From positions 1-39,380 of the forward strand of contig CATLEX010000005.1 of NCBI GenBank assembly GCA_949927455.1: a DNA stretch of 39,380 bases. The letters are read 5' to 3'. Under the pieces are notes generated by a model. The model was not told the DNA's origin. It saw only the letters and a list, made by a program, of their open reading frames with translations, and did not search any database. The first letter of the stretch is position 1. Every line of letters begins with the position of its first letter. The stretch comes from an uncultured Clostridia bacterium (GTDB lineage: Bacteria; Bacillota; Clostridia; TANB77; CAG-508). Shown here piece by piece: positions 10,374-20,112 of the stretch. Position numbers and translations under genes: made by a program.

Positions 10374-11027
10374 TTATTTTTCACCATTCCATTCTTTGAA
10401 AAATTCTTGCAAAAAGTTCTCCAAATATTGATGTCTTTCTTGTGCAATTGTCTTTGCTGTATTAGTATTCATGAAATCTTTTAACTTTAACGATTTATCA
10501 TAAAAATGATTAATTGCCGTTCGAGAACCTATTTTTCTATATTCCTCTTCTGAAACAAGTTCATGGTCATTTGGATTATAGATTGGACGTCCATTCTTAC
10601 CTCCATAAGTGAATACTCTTGCAATTCCAATAGCACCCATTCCATCTAACCTATCTGCATCCTGAACAATTCTTCCTTCCAAAGAAAGTTCTTTTTGACT
10701 TGAAAAATTGGCACTAAATCCTAAATTCACACAACTATATATAATATTTTCAATATCCTTTTTGTCTATATGTTCATATATTCCTAACTCTTGTAATGTT
10801 TGGATTAACTTTTCCTCTGCATTTCCTTTGTAAAATTTATAGTCATATAAATCATGTAAAAGTGCAATCATTGTTAGTAAAAATTCATTTGCTTTTTCCT
10901 GTTTATTAATTAGCATACTATTTTGATAAACCCTTTGAATATGCCACCAGTCATGCCCCGTGCAATCTTTTTCGCATATCTTTTTCACATAATTTTCTAC
11001 TTTTTTTATCATTTCTTGTTTGTCCAT
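10374..11027 (-). CDS. HD domain phosphohydrolase
   Basis: GHDWWHIQRVYQNS...ALLHDLYDYKFY...VQDADRLDGMGAIGIAR. Confidence 0.93.
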   Translation of the reverse strand: MDKQEMIKKVENYVKKICEKDCTGHDWWHIQRVYQNSMLINKQEKANEFLLTMIALLHDLYDYKFYKGNAEEKLIQTLQELGIYEHIDKKDIENIIYSCVNLGFSANFSSQKELSLEGRIVQDADRLDGMGAIGIARVFTYGGKNGRPIYNPNDHELVSEEEYRKIGSRTAINHFYDKSLKLKDFMNTNTAKTIAQERHQYLENFLQEFFKEWNGEK

Positions 11028-11039
11028 TTTCGTTCCTTC

Positions 11040-12575
11040 TTACTTTGTATAAACATTCAAATTGATGTCTTTATTCAAATACCAATTCCCTATAAAATCA
11101 ACATATAAATATTCTTCTAAATTTACAGAAGGCTCCATTAATACTGTTCCATCTGCCTTTAAAACACCCCAAACGCCATCTTTTTTAATAGCACAATAAC
11201 CATACTTATTTTGCTCTTTTGCATCATCATAAATACAATCTACAATTCTTTCACCATTTTTATTCTCATAACCATATTTCCCAAATTCTTTTACCAAAAA
11301 TAATGTATTGGTTGGCAAAATTTCTTTATTCGATTTTTTCTCAAACTTAAAATTATAATAATTGTAATCTTCGCCTTCTCTAACACGAAGGTAACCATTT
11401 TCTAAATTAAGCTCTGAAACAACAACATCTTTTAAAACAACTTGAAAATCGCGGTTCATTAAATCTGTTTTGTAGTTCTCTTTGTCTGCTTCAATCAAAT
11501 CTGCACTTTTAATATATTCCATTGTTTGATATGTAAAATCAACCACAGTTTCTCCTGTTGTTGCAATAACACCATATAAATTATTCTTCTTAGCAATATA
11601 ATACGTTCCATAAATGTATTTTAAATCTTGATATTCTGTATTTATAATGGATGTTCCATCCACATTTTTTACGCCATATGCTCCATTTAACGTAATAATC
11701 ATATTTTCTCCATTGATTTCTTCGATAGTCATAAATCCAGTATCTAATTTCGTCTCACCAGAACTGTTTACCAAAGCAATTTTTCCATTTTGACTAACAA
11801 CATAATAACCACTTGCAGCAACTTTTTTAATCTCATCATAAATTGGCTCAAAAACAACTTTACTATCTGCTCCAATTACACCATATTTGCCATTTTTTTG
11901 AACAATATATCCATTCTCATAAGAATCTGTTAAAGTTGCAATTTCAGTGTATTCTGGACGAACAATCACTTCTCCCATGCTTGTATTTACCAAACCTTTT
12001 AATCCATTTTGCTCAATGATAATATTTTTCTCAATACCTACCAAGCTATAAATATTATCATATTCTGGATTTAAAATGAGTTTTCCAGAAAAATCAATTA
12101 AACCATATTTTCCATCTTGCTCAAATTTCAACACATTATTCTCATACCAAATATTGCTATTATCTGAATTCTCAATTGGTTGCACATTGTGATAATTGGT
12201 GAAAATCTCTGTTCCCTTTTGATTGATTACTTTAGTTTGATAAGTCTCATTTTCATAATTTACATCATACGTACAAATAAATATATCTTTATTAGTATCT
12301 GGAACTACCACCATTTCATCGTAAATAGCATCAATAATCAAATCTCCATTTTGATTAATCACACCCCACTTCTCATTCACATAAGCTGGAAAAAACGCTT
12401 GTGCTACATTTACTTCTTTATTTCCTGACCAACCACTCAATAATTTTCTAATGGAAACAATAAACATAATGACAACAATAATTGCTACAATAGTTGCTAC
12501 TACTTTTTTGATATTTAATTTTGGTTCATCGTCGTATCTTCTACCTCTTCCCATATATTCCTCCCATTTCTCCAT
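11040..12575 (-). CDS. WG-repeat protein with N-terminal TM anchor
   Basis: Tandem WGVINQNG/KYGLIDFSG/KYGVIGADS/AYGVKNVDG/LYGVIATTG/VWGVLKADG repeats. Confidence 0.9.
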   Translation of the reverse strand: MEKWEEYMGRGRRYDDEPKLNIKKVVATIVAIIVVIMFIVSIRKLLSGWSGNKEVNVAQAFFPAYVNEKWGVINQNGDLIIDAIYDEMVVVPDTNKDIFICTYDVNYENETYQTKVINQKGTEIFTNYHNVQPIENSDNSNIWYENNVLKFEQDGKYGLIDFSGKLILNPEYDNIYSLVGIEKNIIIEQNGLKGLVNTSMGEVIVRPEYTEIATLTDSYENGYIVQKNGKYGVIGADSKVVFEPIYDEIKKVAASGYYVVSQNGKIALVNSSGETKLDTGFMTIEEINGENMIITLNGAYGVKNVDGTSIINTEYQDLKYIYGTYYIAKKNNLYGVIATTGETVVDFTYQTMEYIKSADLIEADKENYKTDLMNRDFQVVLKDVVVSELNLENGYLRVREGEDYNYYNFKFEKKSNKEILPTNTLFLVKEFGKYGYENKNGERIVDCIYDDAKEQNKYGYCAIKKDGVWGVLKADGTVLMEPSVNLEEYLYVDFIGNWYLNKDINLNVYTK

Positions 12576-12670
12576 TTATATCATGATTTTTTTCTAATTT
12601 ATTTACAAACTTTTTAAAATTTATGATATAAATACGAGTAAATCTTTGCTCTACAAAAATTTCCATGCTT

Positions 12671-15062
12671 TTATTTTTTGACCACTTTTGCAATAATTAC
12701 TGTTATATCGTCTCTGGCAACTCCAAAATTATTGTCAATTGCTTCTGCTACAATTAAGTCTGCTACTTTTTGTACATTTGTTGTGCTAATATTTTTAATA
12801 TAATCTTCAATCCAATTTTCTTTATTATGATCTTGCATTTCTAACAATCCATCACTACACATAATAATGATATCTCCATCTGCAACTTCCATTGTCTGAA
12901 CTTCTAATTCTGTTTGCTCTAAGGTACCAACTGGAGCTGTTTGAGATTTTACAATTCGAATACTTTACTTATTTTTAATATAAGTATTGCATGCACCACT
13001 TTTCGCAAATTTAACATCACCTGTGTATAAATCTAAAATCGCAAAATCCAAAGTTGAATACATATCTGAAGCTGTATTAAAATTAACTTTATCATTAATA
13101 AAATTAATCACTTCATCATTATCAAAACCATTTGTTAACATTTCTTCTAACATCTGAATTGCAATTTTACTACTTTTGCGAGCTTCTCGTCCACTTCCCA
13201 TACCATCACTAATCGCTAACAAATATTTTCCATCTTGTAATCTCATTTGCAAATTACAATCTCCAGAAACCGTGCTTCCTTCCTTTGTAACTTTACTACT
13301 TCCTACTTTTAAAACAAACTTATCTTCACTCATATAAGTTTGCACATAATTTGCTTTTTTGCTGTCTTCTTTAGCAAATTCAATCTCTGCATTCAAAGCT
13401 TTACTCAACATTGTTGCTATACTTGCAATGGCTTGTTTATCTTTTGATTTATCATTTGCAAATGCAATATCAACAATATATTTCTTATTCTGTGCTTGTT
13501 TTATCTCAACAGAAACAACATATTGAAATTTATTTTTCAACAAAATCAGCAACTCTTTTTCTTTTTTAGAAAATTTGGTTTTTGCACTTTTTTCATTTGT
13601 TGCAATACTTTTCTTAATCGCCTTAGAAACATTCTCAAAACTTTTTTTTACTGATTTTGCATTTTTATTTTTTTCTTGTTTTTTGGTAACTTCAATTTGT
13701 AACATTTTGTAAGAACGATTTATCATTTTAATAATCTCTTGTAAATCATTTTTAATCATTTCATCTTGCACAATAATATAATTATTGTGATTTTTAAATA
13801 TTTCAATTAAATCACTTTCTAACACAATGTCATTAACTTGCAATGCACCATAAATATCATCTACCATTTTTGTGTCTTCATTTAAAATGTCTTCGCAAAA
13901 CATATTCATTTCAATTTCTTCTAAATTGCCAAATAAAATATCCTTAAAATCTTCTAGCAACTCACCAATTTCTTCTTGAGAATCTAAAACCATTTCTGAA
14001 ATTGTATCAGAAATCATATTTAGTTTGTTAATCATTTCCTCATTTTGAGATAATCGATTTTCTCCTAAATCGCTCAATAATTTATTTTTTCCAACCAAAT
14101 CTTCAATTTCAATTTTGACATGATTTGGCACTAAAATCAAACCTAGAGCTGCAATAAAAATTTCTCTAAAATAAACGATTTTTAATGTATCTCCACTACT
14201 TAAATAAATAAGTAAACTATTCCCCAACATAAACCCAACAATAACGCCAATTTTACCAAATTTATTTAAAATACCAGCCAAAATTCCCGAAACAGCAAAT
14301 ACTGCAATTTGCAAACCATTTTGCAATTCTATCATAGAAAGAATTAATCCCATGCTAAGCCCTGTCACAGAACCAACTAACATTCCATTTTTCCAACCAA
14401 GCAGCATCACTAAAAATACAATCACTATATTGCTCAAATGTAAACCAAATACTGTCACTTGATTAAAAATCATACTGGCAATTGAAACAATAATGGTTGC
14501 ACCAATTAATTCTTCTAATGTAAATGCCTTTTTTATTTTCCAATTTTTGATAACAGCTAGTCCGATTTACAAAAATTTTATAAAAAACATAAGTTAGTGT
14601 AGCACTCACTAGAGCCATAAAAACGTCATATGTAAGAACAATTCCTTTTATATTTTGAAAAAATGACACCAAAAAAACAGCTAAAAATAATTTTTTTCCT
14701 GTCTTTAGTAATTCATTTCTTTCTTCTATTGCAACTTTTGGCTTAAAAATAAGTACAAGCGCAAAATATATAATAGAACTTAGCACAAAATTCAAAAATG
14801 CAGCTATGCCATTTCCTGCAAATGTACCAATTGCCCCAGCTAAAATCACACCAAATACTGGCACACCACTACTTAATGTCGCAGCAACCATAGCTAGTCC
14901 AAATGGCGCAATTTCGTCCTCAATTGATAACATTGACATGACTAAAGTCAAAACAAATAAGACTAAATTTTGCGCTTTCAAAAATTCCTTCATAATTAAA
15001 TTCATTTTATTAATCTTCGTATTTTCTTGTGCCTCAGCACTTTCTGTTATATTTTGAAACAT
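12671..15062 (-). CDS. spoIIE: Stage II sporulation protein E, split into three ORFs by a +1 shift at CGG (14562-14564) and an in-frame TAA (12965-12967)
   Basis: N-terminal polytopic membrane domain, middle region, PP2C motifs (LLAISDGMGSGREARKSS, GDIIIMCSDGLLE, DDITVIIAKV) collinear across ORFs 14463-15062, 12965-14473, 12671-12892. Confidence 0.9.
14561..14564 (-). other. +1 frameshift/recoding site 1 (CGGA in spoIIE)
   Basis: mRNA gta aat CGG Act agc; skipping C gives V-N-G-L-A-V-I-K-N-W-K-I-K-K-A-F-T-L-E-E-L-I-G-A. Confidence 0.75.
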
Positions 15063-15258
15063 CCTTAACCACCTCTACTTTTCAAATATTTTGTTCATCT
15101 TCATTAAATCACGAAATACACAATTTTTGTGTCGAATTCACAAACAAATATCTGAAAAGTCTTCTACAATTTGTGATAATTTTTTATATATTTTATTACA
15201 TTTATGCTAAAAACACAAGTATTAATTTAAAAAATGACAAAAAATATTGTCGAATTGT

Positions 15259-15368
15259 AAAAAAGGAGCTGTAAAAAACTCTAACTTCTCAAAAAAGAGC
15301 GAGCGAAATTTAGCACAATGCCCAAAATTTCGCTCACAATATATTAAGTTTTTTACAGTTCCTTTTTA
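15259..15368. repeat. Intergenic hairpin repeat element, copy 1
   Basis: AAAAAGGAGCTGTAAAAAACT...AGTTTTTTACAGTTCCTTTTT terminal inverted repeats with inner GAGCGAAATTT/AAATTTCGCTC stem; homologous to 26695-26805. Confidence 0.7.
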
Positions 15369-15370
15369 TG

Positions 15371-15739
15371 TTACTTTTTTTCGCGCTCCTCAATAGATTT
15401 TATAATTTTTTCTAATTGCTGTACATTCAAATCTCCTGCTTCACAAAATTGCCAAATTAATTCACTTGCTGAATTATTATATAATTGTTCTAGCAATCTT
15501 TTGGATGCTTCTTTTCTATATTTTTCTTTTCTAAATACTGGTTTATATATATACGCTTTTCCTTCTTTTTCAATCACTCGAATAGCACCTTTAGCTTGTA
15601 ATCTTCTAATTAAAGTTCTTACTGTATTGGCTGACCAATGGAACTTTTCTACTTCTTTTATAATAACATTCGAAGTAACTTCTTTTTTATCCCAGATTAC
15701 CTTTAGCACTTCTAATTCTGCATCTGATACTTTTACCAT
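15371..15739 (-). CDS. BlaI/MecI/CopY family transcriptional regulator
   Basis: VSDAELEVLKVIWDKKEVTSNVIIKEVEKFHWSANTVRTLIRRLQAKGAI. Confidence 0.93.
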   Translation of the reverse strand: MVKVSDAELEVLKVIWDKKEVTSNVIIKEVEKFHWSANTVRTLIRRLQAKGAIRVIEKEGKAYIYKPVFRKEKYRKEASKRLLEQLYNNSASELIWQFCEAGDLNVQQLEKIIKSIEEREKK

Positions 15740-15772
15740 AATCTCCCTCCTCTTTAAAATATTTCAAAAAAC

Positions 15773-15789
15773 GAACAGTCTCCCTGTTC
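15773..15789. promoter_or_regulatory. candidate operator upstream of the BlaI-like gene
   Basis: GAACAG-TCTCC-CTGTTC inverted repeat about 35 bp upstream of the start codon. Confidence 0.4.
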
Positions 15790-15853
15790 ATTATAGCATA
15801 CATATTATTCAAAAATCAACACTCAAACAGTAAAATCTAATTCTTTTTCTTTC

Positions 15854-16852
15854 TTACCCCACAATTCTTAAAATTAAAATTGCTAAAAAATAACCGATTA
15901 ATCCTGAAATTGGAAAATTCCAGAACCATGCTTTGCAAATACTAAGCACCCTTGTTTTATCAATTTTGGATTTTTCATTTTTGCCAATTGCAATAATTGA
16001 CATAGTTTTAGCGTGTGTTGTACTAACAGGTATGCCTGTCATACTTGCAATAAACAAAGTAAAAACAGTTGTAATATCACTTAAAAGTGCTTGCTTGTTA
16101 TCAAGCTTTACCATTTCTTCTCCAATATTATCCACTATTTTTTTGCCACCAATAGAAACTCCCATCCACATAATCACAGCTACATACAAAATAATCCAAA
16201 CATAATCCCAAGGAACAATTGTACTTGGTGTTGGTACATTTTTTACTAAACTAAAAAATAAAATTAAAATTCCAATAAATTTTTGTCCATCTTGTGCGCC
16301 ATGCATAAAAGACATTCCACAACAACCTAAAATCTGCCATTTTTCTATTTTATCACCTTTTGTCGTAAACAGTAGCTTGCCTAGAATTTTTGCAATCATC
16401 ACTCCAACAATTAATGTTCCTAAAATGGACCAGATAAGACCAATAATAACATTAATCCATTCTGCCAAACTAACCGATTTCCAACCATAAATAGCAACTG
16501 CACTACCTGTCAAACCTGCGATTAATCCATGTGTTTCACTTGTTGGTATTCCGAATTTCATGGCAACTAACGAAAAAATAATAACAGCTATCATTGCAGA
16601 AACCAATACAATAATTCCTGTTTCACGATTGCTAAGATCTACCATAGAACTAATACAATCTGCAACTGAAATATTAATAAAGCTCATCACAATAATACCA
16701 ATAAAATTAAAAATGGCACTTAATTTTGCTGCTTTACGAAATGGCATTACCTTTGTTCCAACCAATGTTGCAATTGCATTTGGCGCATCCGTTATAGCAT
16801 TTGTAAATATTAAAATTATAATTGTTATAAAAGTTAAAATATAAATTATCAA
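15854..16852 (-). CDS. Inorganic phosphate transporter, PiT family
   Basis: NAITDAPNAIATLVGTKVM, SFMHGAQDGQKFIG, GIPVSTTHAKTMSI. Confidence 0.94.
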   Translation of the reverse strand: MIIYILTFITIIILIFTNAITDAPNAIATLVGTKVMPFRKAAKLSAIFNFIGIIVMSFINISVADCISSMVDLSNRETGIIVLVSAMIAVIIFSLVAMKFGIPTSETHGLIAGLTGSAVAIYGWKSVSLAEWINVIIGLIWSILGTLIVGVMIAKILGKLLFTTKGDKIEKWQILGCCGMSFMHGAQDGQKFIGILILFFSLVKNVPTPSTIVPWDYVWIILYVAVIMWMGVSIGGKKIVDNIGEEMVKLDNKQALLSDITTVFTLFIASMTGIPVSTTHAKTMSIIAIGKNEKSKIDKTRVLSICKAWFWNFPISGLIGYFLAILILRIVG

Positions 16853-16934
16853 TTTTTTAATTTCCTCTTTATTTTTGTTATAATTAAGTATATAATTATA
16901 TAATATATATTATTACCTTAATAGGAGATTTTTA

Positions 16935-18053
16935 ATGACATTTCGAAAAAAAATTTTTATTTCCATACTTTTTATGATTATTATTTTCTCAAATACCTAT
17001 ATTTTCGCAGAAGAGCTAAATCTTTATTCTCCTTCTGCCATTTTAATTGACAGTAATTCTGGTGATGTTTTATATGAAAAAAATTCAAATGAATTAATGT
17101 ACCCAGCTAGTACAACTAAAGTTTTAACTGCAATTATTGCAATTGAAAATTGCTCACTTGATGAAAAGGTAGTTGCTAGCGAACCAGCTATTACATCTAT
17201 TAAAAGTGGTTATACAAATGCAAAAATTCAAGCTCACGAAAAGCTTTCCATAGAAGATTTACTATATGCACTTTTGTTAAAATCGGCTAATGAAGCTGCA
17301 AATGTGTTGGCAGAACATATTGGTGGCACTACCGAAAACTTTGCGAATATCATGAATGCTAAAGCAATTGAACTTGGTTGCACTTCCACACATTTTGTAA
17401 ATGCAAATGGAATTCATGCAGAAAATCATTACACTACTGCTTCCGATTTGGCCAAAATTACAAGATATTGTATGCAAAATGAGCTTTTCAGACATATGGT
17501 TGCAACACAAGAATATTCACTTCCTGCAACAGAACAATATCCTTCTAGTGACCGAATTCTAAAAAATACCAATAGTCTAATGGATCCCGAGAGTCCATAT
17601 TATTATCCTTCCGTGATTGGTGGAAAAACTGGTTTTACTACACAAGCCAAAAATTGTATGATTGCTATGAGCCAAAAAGATGGACTAGAATTAATTTCGA
17701 TTGTGTTCCATGCAGAATCCACGGAAGATGGTAGAAGTGCTAGATATTTAGATACCATTACTTTGTTAGAATATGGCAACCACAATTTTATGCAATATGC
17801 TATACAAAAAGAAAAACAAGAAAATAAACCTGAAGAACAAATTTCAGAAAATCATTTGTCGGAAACATTGCTCAATACTCAAATTATTAATCCAAATGAG
17901 GCAAAATCACCTACTTTTAATTTTAAGACTTTTGCCATTATTTTATTTGTTTTCATTGTAATTCGACTTTTAGTCGCATTTATACAGCATAAAATCATAT
18001 TTTTCCGTGCTTCCAAAAATAAAAAACGCGCTAGAAAATTCCTAAATCCATAA
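16935..18053 (+). CDS. D-alanyl-D-alanine carboxypeptidase (DacF/DacB type), copy 1
   Basis: PASTTKVLTA (SxxK), KSANEAA (SxN), GGKTGFTTQA (KTG); signal peptide and C-terminal TM. Confidence 0.95.
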   Translation: MTFRKKIFISILFMIIIFSNTYIFAEELNLYSPSAILIDSNSGDVLYEKNSNELMYPASTTKVLTAIIAIENCSLDEKVVASEPAITSIKSGYTNAKIQAHEKLSIEDLLYALLLKSANEAANVLAEHIGGTTENFANIMNAKAIELGCTSTHFVNANGIHAENHYTTASDLAKITRYCMQNELFRHMVATQEYSLPATEQYPSSDRILKNTNSLMDPESPYYYPSVIGGKTGFTTQAKNCMIAMSQKDGLELISIVFHAESTEDGRSARYLDTITLLEYGNHNFMQYAIQKEKQENKPEEQISENHLSETLLNTQIINPNEAKSPTFNFKTFAIILFVFIVIRLLVAFIQHKIIFFRASKNKKRARKFLNP

Positions 18054-18078
18054 AACCTGCCTTTAAAGGCAGGTTTTA
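18051..18078. terminator. Perfect 28-bp palindromic terminator between convergent genes
   Basis: TAAAACCTGCCTTTAAAGGCAGGTTTTA is its own reverse complement. Confidence 0.8.
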
Positions 18079-18087
18079 TTTGAAATT

Positions 18088-18705
18088 TTATTTTACACTA
18101 ATAAAGTCTTTCATACTGTTATACTTGCTATCTCCTATTCCAGACACATTTTTGATATCTTCAATTGTTTTAAATTTGCCATTTTCTTCTCGATAAGTTA
18201 TAATTTTTTGAGCAGTTGATGCTCCTACTCCTGGAATACTCGTCAGCTCAGAAACACTTGCTTTATTAATATTCACCTTTCCATCTGATTTACTACTTGT
18301 ATTTGCTTCACTTTCACTCAATAATGTTGTTTCTTCTACTTGCTCCAACAAATTTGGAATGTAAATTTTTTCTCCATCTTCTATTTCAGACGCCAGATTA
18401 ATTTCTTTCAAATTAGCTTCTGGCTTTATTCCACCTGCCTTTTGTATAGCATCTTCTATTCGTGCTCCCTCTTCTAATTCAATCACTCCTGGTAAATTTA
18501 CTTCTCCAGTTACATAAACTTTAATTTTACCTGTTTCTTCAGATTTCTCCTCACTACTCACATTATTAACAATCACCTCACTTGTTAAAATATTTTCATA
18601 GCTCGAACTTTTCTGATTATTAAAAAAATAATATAATACAGCAAAAATTGCTACAATGACTGCTATTACTATTTTTACTATTATTGTTTTTTCCATATTT
18701 ATCAA
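18088..18705 (-). CDS. comEA: ComEA-like DNA-binding protein (SLBB plus helix-hairpin-helix)
   Basis: KIKVYVTGEVNLPGVIELEEGARIEDAIQKAGG (SLBB), VNINKASVSELTSIPGVGASTAQKIITYREENGKF (HhH). Confidence 0.94.
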   Translation of the reverse strand: MINMEKTIIVKIVIAVIVAIFAVLYYFFNNQKSSSYENILTSEVIVNNVSSEEKSEETGKIKVYVTGEVNLPGVIELEEGARIEDAIQKAGGIKPEANLKEINLASEIEDGEKIYIPNLLEQVEETTLLSESEANTSSKSDGKVNINKASVSELTSIPGVGASTAQKIITYREENGKFKTIEDIKNVSGIGDSKYNSMKDFISVK

Positions 18706-18795
18706 TCCTTTCTATTTTATTTTCAATACTTGTTGAATTTTGTCGATATTTGATATATGATATATATAATTAATTTTACTTTTTAGGAGTTTTCT

Positions 18796-20049
18796 ATGAA
18801 ATTAAAGAAAAAAATTTTTATAATATTTCTGATTTTTTTGATGACTTTAGCGCATTTTAGTTTTGCTGGTGAACCACAAATTGCCTCTACTGCTGCTATT
18901 TTGGTTGAAGAAAGTACAGGGAAAATTTTATACCAAAAAAATGCTTATGAAAAAATGTATCCAGCTAGTACAACTAAAATTATGACTGCCATCTTAACAC
19001 TTGAAAATTGCAAACTTGATGAAATGGCAACTGTCAGCTATAACGCTGTCTACTCATTACCAAGTGGGTATGTGAACGCCAATCTGCAAGAAGGCGAAGA
19101 AATATCCATCAACGATTTACTATATGCTTTAATGGTAAAATCCGCAAATGATGCTGCCATTGTTTTGGCAGAACATATTAGTGGGTCTGTGCAGAATTTT
19201 GCTAAAATGATGAATGAGAAAGCTATCTCTCTTGGTTGTCAAAATACACGTTTTGTAAATCCAAACGGAGTTCATAATGACAATCACTATACAACTGCTC
19301 ATGATTTATATTTGATCGCGTCCTACTGTATGAAAAATGAAAATTTCAGAAAATATGCCTCAACTGTTTCTTATACTTTGCCAGCAACCAATAAATATTT
19401 GGCTAAAGATAGAGTTTGTACAACTACAAATGAAATGATTCGACCAAAAAGCAAATATTATAACCAAAACATTATTGGTATTAAAACTGGTCATACAACA
19501 GAAGCAAAAGACTGTTTAGTTTCATGTGCTATCCAAAATGATGTCGAACTGATTTCTGTTGTCCTACATGCTGGTACTAATCGTGAAGGTTTAAGCGAAA
19601 GATATGTTGACACACAAGCTTTATTTGATTATGGATTTAAGGATTTTTCTTTTACTGATATTGTAAAAGAAAATGATATCGTGAAAAATATTGAAATTGA
19701 AAATGCAAACAAAGATACAAAAAGTCTTGATTTAATTGCAAAAAATACTTTATCTACTTATTTAAACACACAAATTGATTTAACGAATTTAAAACCAGAG
19801 ATTATTTTGAATGAAAATTTAGAAGCACCAATTGCTATAAATAGTTCTCTTGGAAAAGCTGTCTATACAATCGGAGAAACTCAATTTACTACTGAACTTT
19901 TAGCAAGTCATGCTGTTGAAAAAAAACTTAATATACAACTTATTTTTTTAATGGCTGGAATTTTGTTACTTATTTTTGGAGTTTTTATCTTGATTTTACA
20001 ATATCAATATAAAAAGAAAAAATTAAAAAAGAAGAAGATAAGGAAATAA
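18796..20049 (+). CDS. D-alanyl-D-alanine carboxypeptidase (DacF/DacB type), copy 2
   Basis: PASTTKIMTA, KSANDAA, GIKTGHTTEAKDCLVS. Confidence 0.95.
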   Translation: MKLKKKIFIIFLIFLMTLAHFSFAGEPQIASTAAILVEESTGKILYQKNAYEKMYPASTTKIMTAILTLENCKLDEMATVSYNAVYSLPSGYVNANLQEGEEISINDLLYALMVKSANDAAIVLAEHISGSVQNFAKMMNEKAISLGCQNTRFVNPNGVHNDNHYTTAHDLYLIASYCMKNENFRKYASTVSYTLPATNKYLAKDRVCTTTNEMIRPKSKYYNQNIIGIKTGHTTEAKDCLVSCAIQNDVELISVVLHAGTNREGLSERYVDTQALFDYGFKDFSFTDIVKENDIVKNIEIENANKDTKSLDLIAKNTLSTYLNTQIDLTNLKPEIILNENLEAPIAINSSLGKAVYTIGETQFTTELLASHAVEKKLNIQLIFLMAGILLLIFGVFILILQYQYKKKKLKKKKIRK

Positions 20050-20071
20050 AAACATTTCCTGTCATTATTAT

Positions 20072-20105
20072 AAAGGGTTGCTTTTCAAAAAGCAACCCTT
20101 TTTTA
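20072..20105. terminator. Bidirectional terminator between convergent dacF-like and LCP genes
   Basis: AAAGGGTTGCTTTT...AAAAGCAACCCTTTTT. Confidence 0.85.
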
Positions 20106-20112
20106 TATTTTT

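Noticed and set aside
15029-15274. Plus-strand ORF of 81 aa upstream of spoIIE
   Set aside because: Overlaps the spoIIE start and AT-rich intergenic DNA, no recognisable domain.
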